Positions 60,163 to 64,000 of a stretch of DNA of 64,000 nucleotides are shown here, one piece after another. Source of the DNA: Paenibacillus alba (GTDB taxonomy: Bacteria > Bacillota > Bacilli > Paenibacillales > NBRC-103111); assembly GCF_013204855.1 (NCBI RefSeq), contig NZ_JABMKZ010000014.1, positions 98,928 through 162,927 of the forward strand, read 5' to 3'. Every line of letters starts with the position of its first letter. Position 1 is the stretch's first letter. Made by a program: the position numbers and the translations under genes. The notes beneath the pieces are model-generated. The model had not been told where the DNA came from. It saw nothing but the letters and a program-made list of their open reading frames with translations, and did not search any database.

Positions 60163-60196
60163 AAAAAGAGCGCCCCATGTTGCGAGCGCTCTTGTT
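60163..60196 (-). terminator. Terminator after pstS
   Basis: AAGAGCGC and GCGCTCTT arms with nine T following on the minus strand. It lets pstS be made in excess over the transporter genes. Confidence 0.88.
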
Positions 60197-60207
60197 GGAA
60201 GTTCTTA

Positions 60208-61125
60208 TTATTTTTTGAGCAAATCAGCAGGCAAGAATTTCAAATCACGAACTTGTTTGCCTTGGAATTCTTTGCTGGAGATGTAAGCGATGAAAGCTTT
60301 AGCTGGATCTTTTGCTTCGCCTTTTGTATACATGTGCTCAACACCAAACAATTTGTAAGTACCGCTTTTGATGTTTTCTTCGGAGAAAGCTACACCATCA
60401 ATTTTCAATGCTTTTACAGTATCATCGATATAAGGCGTATCAACATAACCAATGGAGCTGGATTGGCCAACTACCGCTGTTTTCATAGCGCCACTGTTTT
60501 CTTGTGTGATACCGTCTTTTGTGAATTCTTTGCCATCAAGAATAATTTGTTTAACAAGCGTACGGGAACCTGAGCTGTCTGGACGGTGAACAAGAACGAT
60601 TTTCGCGTCATTGCCGCCAACTTCTTTCCAGTTCGTGATTTTACCCATGTAAATGTCAGCTGCTTGTGCTTTTGTTACGTTGTCTACTTTCACGTCTTTG
60701 TTCACGATGAACGCGAAAGGCGCGATTGCTACTTGGTGGTCAACTAGACCTTTATCTTTATATTCAGCAGCTGGCTCAACATCGGAGTTACCAATGTCAG
60801 AAGTACCGTCAGCTACGTTTTTAATTCCTGTACCGGATCCGCCTGCCGTAACGTTAATTGTTACTTTCGGGTTCTTTTCCATAAATTCCGTTGCCGCTTG
60901 TTTCACTAAAGGAAGAAGTGCACTGGAACCGGAAGCTGTTACCGTACCGCTAAGTTCTGTTTTTGGAGCATCTGTAGGTTTAGCTGAAGCAGCTGTACTT
61001 GCAGCAGGTGTTGCAGAAGCAGCAGGTTTCGTCTCTGTTTTTGCGCCGCAACCGACCAATGACCCCATCATTAATACCGCGGAAAGTGATAATGTAATTC
61101 CTTTTTTCGACATGAACTTGAACAT
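60208..61125 (-). CDS. pstS: Phosphate-binding lipoprotein PstS
   Basis: 305 residues. Lipoprotein signal (MSKKGITLSLSAVLMMGSLVGC), then an Ala/Thr/Pro linker, then the phosphate-binding fold: TASGSSALLPLV, TAGGSGTGI, SDIGNSDV, VHRPDSSGSRT. Binds phosphate outside the membrane and hands it to PstCA. ATG 61125 follows AAGGAGGACATGCTAACC; 25 more codons upstream are open. First gene of the pst cluster, with PhoP hexamers at 61230-61268. Confidence 0.95.
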   Translation of the reverse strand: MFKFMSKKGITLSLSAVLMMGSLVGCGAKTETKPAASATPAASTAASAKPTDAPKTELSGTVTASGSSALLPLVKQAATEFMEKNPKVTINVTAGGSGTGIKNVADGTSDIGNSDVEPAAEYKDKGLVDHQVAIAPFAFIVNKDVKVDNVTKAQAADIYMGKITNWKEVGGNDAKIVLVHRPDSSGSRTLVKQIILDGKEFTKDGITQENSGAMKTAVVGQSSSIGYVDTPYIDDTVKALKIDGVAFSEENIKSGTYKLFGVEHMYTKGEAKDPAKAFIAYISSKEFQGKQVRDLKFLPADLLKK

Positions 61126-61229
61126 GGTTAGCATGTCCTCCTTTGATTTTATGTTACTGGTTATAGTTAGCTTTGCGCCGTTCTCTTCTGTCTGGCTCAC
61201 TAACTTACTTCCCTATGGTAACAATCAAA

Positions 61230-61268
61230 TGTAAATTCCAAACCCACGAAACGTAAACGTAATGTAAA
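61230..61268 (-). promoter_or_regulatory. PhoP box upstream of pstS
   Basis: Minus-strand TTTACA (61263-61268), TTTACG (61252-61257) and TTTACA (61230-61235) are on an 11-base grid; the position at 61241 is degenerate. Confidence 0.7.
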
Positions 61269-61308
61269 ACTTTTATTCTCATATCTTTCTGATAGAAATA
61301 TGGGTAAA

Positions 61309-61342
61309 TTTACATTTGATTTACACAATACAACGCTATAGT
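61309..61342 (+). promoter_or_regulatory. PhoP-type hexamers and -10 box upstream of the chemoreceptor
   Basis: TTTACA at 61309-61314 and 61320-61325, five bases apart, then TATAGT at 61337-61342. The orientation points at the divergent chemoreceptor, not at pstS. Confidence 0.6.
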
Positions 61343-61417
61343 TAATAGAAGAGTCCTATATTAATAAGAAAAAACAAGAATTGAGTCGGTTCTTGTCTTA
61401 TTAATGGAGGGATGACA

Positions 61418-63400
61418 ATGCGTAAGATGTCCTTGTTCAATATGACCATGCGTTCCCGATTAATGGCTAGCTTTGGTGGAGTTCTCCTCATTTTTCTGGC
61501 AGTTGCTTTCTTCAACTTGCACCAGGTCAGTCAAATTAAACAACATATGAACGATCAGAATGACAAAGTTGAATTGAAGGTACTCGCTTTGGAATTAAAG
61601 GAAATGGTTCAAGAAATGAATATCATTGCTTCAGGCCTGGAGATTTCCAAAAAACCTGAATTCATCTTGAAATATAATAGCAAGCGTCAGCCTTACAATG
61701 ATTTCATTAAAAAAATAGGCGATACCGCTACAACGCCGGATCAAATTAAATGGCGCAGCCAATTGATTCAAATTTCGGTAGACTACATTAATAACTTCGA
61801 TTCTGCCGCCCAAATGATTCAAGGAAATGGTACAAGCCCCAAAGATCTGGAGATTAACCTGCTCTATTTGTATAATGAATCCCAAGAACTGAAGGATAAA
61901 ATATTTGAGCTTGTAGATAAGTTTTATGTAACTTATGCGGATTCAGCTGATCAAGCTATCACGGATTCCACTCAAGCCCTTGATAGTACCAGCCAAGTCA
62001 TGATGATTGCGGCATTTCTCGTGCTGGTCGTGACGATCCTGATTGCCATCCTGCTCATACGTTCCTTCATTAGACCTATCTCCCGATTGCAAAAAGCGGT
62101 AACGCAGATTGCCAGCGGTGATCTGACTCAAACGATTAACTCGGATTCCAAAGACGAACTTGGCACTTTAAGCAACAGCTTCGACCATATGATCCTTCAA
62201 GTTCGTCATATGCTGAGTGCAACGAAGAACATTGCTTCCTCCCTGTCGGACCATTCGCATGAATTTCATCGTTTCTCTCGGATAACGGCTACGGCGAACA
62301 CGGATATTTTGCGAGCCATCCATGAAATTTCGCACGGTGCCGACGAGCAAGCGATCAAAACCGAGCAAAGCTCGTTCATTATCGCTGAGCTGGAGGCGGA
62401 GATCCGTGATATTACCGCGTACACGTATGAAATGAAGCGCGCCAGCGACGAAGCCGCGGCAGGCACGCTGCAAGGCACAAGCTCCGTTCGGGCGCTGAAG
62501 CACTCGTCCGAGCATTCTCAGGCGCTGCTGAACAAGGTGGACGAAGCGATGCACACGTTGGCCGCCAGCTCGAAGCAAATTGGCGCCATCATTTACTCCA
62601 TCACGGAGATTTCGACGCAGACGAACGTGCTGGCCTTGAACGCCGCGATCGAAGCGGCACGAGCCGGCGTCCACGGACGCGGCTTCTCCGTGATCGCAGA
62701 TGAAGTTCGTCAGCTGTCCCAGCAGACGAACGAATCGTCCAAGACGATCAGCACGATCATCGGGGCGCTGCAGCAGCAAATCAAGGAGCTGCAAAGCTCC
62801 TTGTTCGAAGCCCGCGATTCAGCGCTGGCTCAGAGCAGCCGTGTCGCCGACACGTTGGGCTCTTTTGAGAGCATCGATCACTCCATGCAGGGCATGAAGG
62901 AACAGATTGAGCATATCCATCTGAAGATCGAGCAAGCCCGCTCCAAGAACGAGGAGCTTGTGCATTCTGTGCAATTCGTAGCAGCTATCGCACAGGAAAC
63001 TGCGGCCGGCGTCGAGGAGGTCAACTCGACCTCCATCCAGCAAGATGCCTCGATTCGCCGCATTGCCGAAGAATCCGATGACATCCTTGAGCTCGCGCAG
63101 CAGCTGTTTGCGGAGATCAGCAAGTTCAGGACCGTCGATGAGTCGGACGAGTTAGCGAACGGTTTGGAGCTTGGGAATGATGACGCAGGTGCGTCATCGA
63201 GTGACTCCAAAGCAAACGACGATTCTGAATCAAAGTTTGACTCAGGAGCAGTTAATTCGCTGGATGCTGTGTCTCCTACTGTGGCAAGCGTCACATCTCC
63301 CGAAGTGCAGAGTGAGAGTGCAGAAGGTAAAGCTTCACCAGAGGCTGACTCCTCTAAGGAGAAGGCCGCGGAGAAAAAAGAACCTGTGCTTGTCGGCTAG
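61418..63400 (+). CDS. Methyl-accepting chemotaxis protein, four-helix-bundle sensor
   Basis: 660 residues: membrane helix at about 12-34, an all-helical external sensor (about 35-190), a second helix at about 192-214, HAMP, then the signalling hairpin with tip [20 protein letters not shown]. The last 80 residues are an unusual acidic Ser/Ala/Glu tail ([20 protein letters not shown]) without a CheR/CheB pentapeptide. ATG 61418 follows GGAGGG at spacing seven. Divergent from pstS; PhoP-type hexamers before it link it to phosphate limitation. Confidence 0.9.
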   Translation: MRKMSLFNMTMRSRLMASFGGVLLIFLAVAFFNLHQVSQIKQHMNDQNDKVELKVLALELKEMVQEMNIIASGLEISKKPEFILKYNSKRQPYNDFIKKIGDTATTPDQIKWRSQLIQISVDYINNFDSAAQMIQGNGTSPKDLEINLLYLYNESQELKDKIFELVDKFYVTYADSADQAITDSTQALDSTSQVMMIAAFLVLVVTILIAILLIRSFIRPISRLQKAVTQIASGDLTQTINSDSKDELGTLSNSFDHMILQVRHMLSATKNIASSLSDHSHEFHRFSRITATANTDILRAIHEISHGADEQAIKTEQSSFIIAELEAEIRDITAYTYEMKRASDEAAAGTLQGTSSVRALKHSSEHSQALLNKVDEAMHTLAASSKQIGAIIYSITEISTQTNVLALNAAIEAARAGVHGRGFSVIADEVRQLSQQTNESSKTISTIIGALQQQIKELQSSLFEARDSALAQSSRVADTLGSFESIDHSMQGMKEQIEHIHLKIEQARSKNEELVHSVQFVAAIAQETAAGVEEVNSTSIQQDASIRRIAEESDDILELAQQLFAEISKFRTVDESDELANGLELGNDDAGASSSDSKANDDSESKFDSGAVNSLDAVSPTVASVTSPEVQSESAEGKASPEADSSKEKAAEKKEPVLVG

Positions 63401-63433
63401 CCGTGTTTTACTTAGCTGCCGAGTTGAGATAAC

Positions 63434-63472
63434 GAAAGACCTGAGGCGGACGTGCCTCAGGTCTTTCGTTTG
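63434..63472 (+). terminator. Rho-independent terminator
   Basis: GAAAGACCTGAGGC and GCCTCAGGTCTTTC around GGACGT, then GTTTG. Confidence 0.85.
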
Positions 63473-63497
63473 TGTGGGGGATGCGGAGTTGCCTCGC

Positions 63498-64000
63498 GAG
63501 ACTGCCTTTTTGGCAGGCTCAAAGGCTGTTCCCTGCTCTTCTACCCTTGAGCCTGCCATTTCAGCAGGCTCAGCTCATCTTTTGCTCAGTTCTGCCACTT
63601 TTCCCGCCCGAGACTGCCTTTTTGGCAGGCTCAGGGGCCGTTCTCTGCTTATCTACCCCTGAGACTGCCATTTCGGCAGGCACAGCTCAGCTTTTGCTCA
63701 GTTCTGCCACTTTCCCCGCCCGAGACTGCCTTTTTGGCAGGCTCAGGGGCCGTTCTCTGCTCATCTACCCATGAGACTGCCATTTTCGCAGGCTCAGCTC
63801 ATCTTTTGCTCAGTTCTGCCACTTTTCACGCCCGAGACTGCCTTTTTGGCAGGCTCGAGGGCGTTTCCCTGCTCTTCTACCCTGAGACTGCCATTTCGGC
63901 AGGCACAGCTCAGCTTTTGCTCAGTTCTGCCACTTTCCCCGCCCGAGACTGCCTTTTTGGCAGGCTCAGGGGCCGTTCTCTGCTCATCTACCCATGAGAC
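63498..64000 (+). repeat. Hairpin array B (23-bp palindromes with 51/61-bp spacing), cut by the window end
   Basis: Copies of GAGACTGCCTTTTTGGCAGGCTC or the variant with CCATTTCGGCAGGC start at 63498, 63549, 63610, 63661, 63722, 63773, 63834, 63884, 63945 and 63996. The steps are 51, 61, 51, 61, 51, 61, 50, 61, 51. The spacers (TGTTCCCTGCTCTTCTACC type, 28 bases, and CAGCTCATCTTTTGCTCAGT type, 38 bases) alternate and differ from those of array A although the hairpin and geometry are the same. The region is open in frame by chance; no gene is called. Confidence 0.92.

Noticed and set aside
62168..62794. 208-codon minus-strand frame opposite the second chemoreceptor
   Set aside because: Antisense to the conserved signalling domain in a GC-rich stretch; Arg-rich and without initiation signals.
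63472..63997. Repetitive plus-strand frames at the window end
   Set aside because: Same cause as in array A: the hairpin unit contains no stop in some frames. The repeated peptide changes frame between units.

Overview
The window looks like chromosomal DNA from a spore-forming, low-to-middle GC Firmicute, most likely Paenibacillus or a close relative. The signs are strong AGGAGG-type ribosome binding sites, GTG and TTG starts, an alpha/beta-type small acid-soluble spore protein, the block polA-mutM-ytaF-coaE-lytic transglycosylase-sspA-nrdR, a CIRCE element, PhoP boxes and many small sporeformer proteins. Genes of both strands alternate in short operons separated by clear intrinsic terminators.

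Layout. 1-5400: 3' part of folD, several small proteins, an M14 peptidase, murI, a PdaA-like deacetylase lipoprotein and bdbC. 5401-9800: an inverted-repeat cluster, a glucoamylase/glucose dehydrogenase operon and a divergent Xre-LytTR regulator. 9800-22180: a NAGPA-domain protein, YtxH and DUF948 proteins, KDPG aldolase, a chemoreceptor, a SufR-like regulator, a HepT-like protein with a 35-residue membrane partner, an acyltransferase, a TPR protein, an SgrR-like solute-sensing regulator with a divergent 50-residue protein, and VanZ.

22180-29000 is the accessory part. A tRNA-Ala(GGC) is followed by four tandem units of about 190-227 bp, each ending in a copy of the tRNA 3' end. Then come a Phd/RelE-type toxin-antitoxin operon, a hairpin array, an ABC exporter with a probable leader-peptide attenuator, a coiled-coil membrane protein, two further tRNA-derived remnants, a decayed iron-siderophore binding protein behind a Fur box, and a frameshifted Rpn nuclease. 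It reads as a tRNA-associated zone of repeated insertion and loss.

29100-41100: class I aldolase, a TetR/SDR/SMP-30 locus with duplicated operators, an alginate lyase, small proteins of unknown role, and the cysJI sulfite reductase operon. 41260-46600: MFS/HxlR pair, htpG under CIRCE, a cyclic-di-GMP-I riboswitch in front of a 63-residue unknown protein, nrdR and a SASP gene. 46660-55000: cell wall, CoA and DNA repair genes, a HAD hydrolase and an EAL-CBS-GGDEF protein. 55080-64000: a hybrid sensor kinase, the pstSCAB-phoU phosphate cluster with PhoP boxes, and a divergent chemoreceptor that also has PhoP-type hexamers. The window ends inside a second hairpin array with the same 51/61-bp geometry as the first.

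The best candidates for new biology are the tRNA-Ala-tailed tandem repeat, the two alternating-spacing hairpin arrays, the exporter attenuator, the riboswitch-controlled small protein and the phosphate-linked chemoreceptor. All functional assignments come from reading motifs; no database search was possible.
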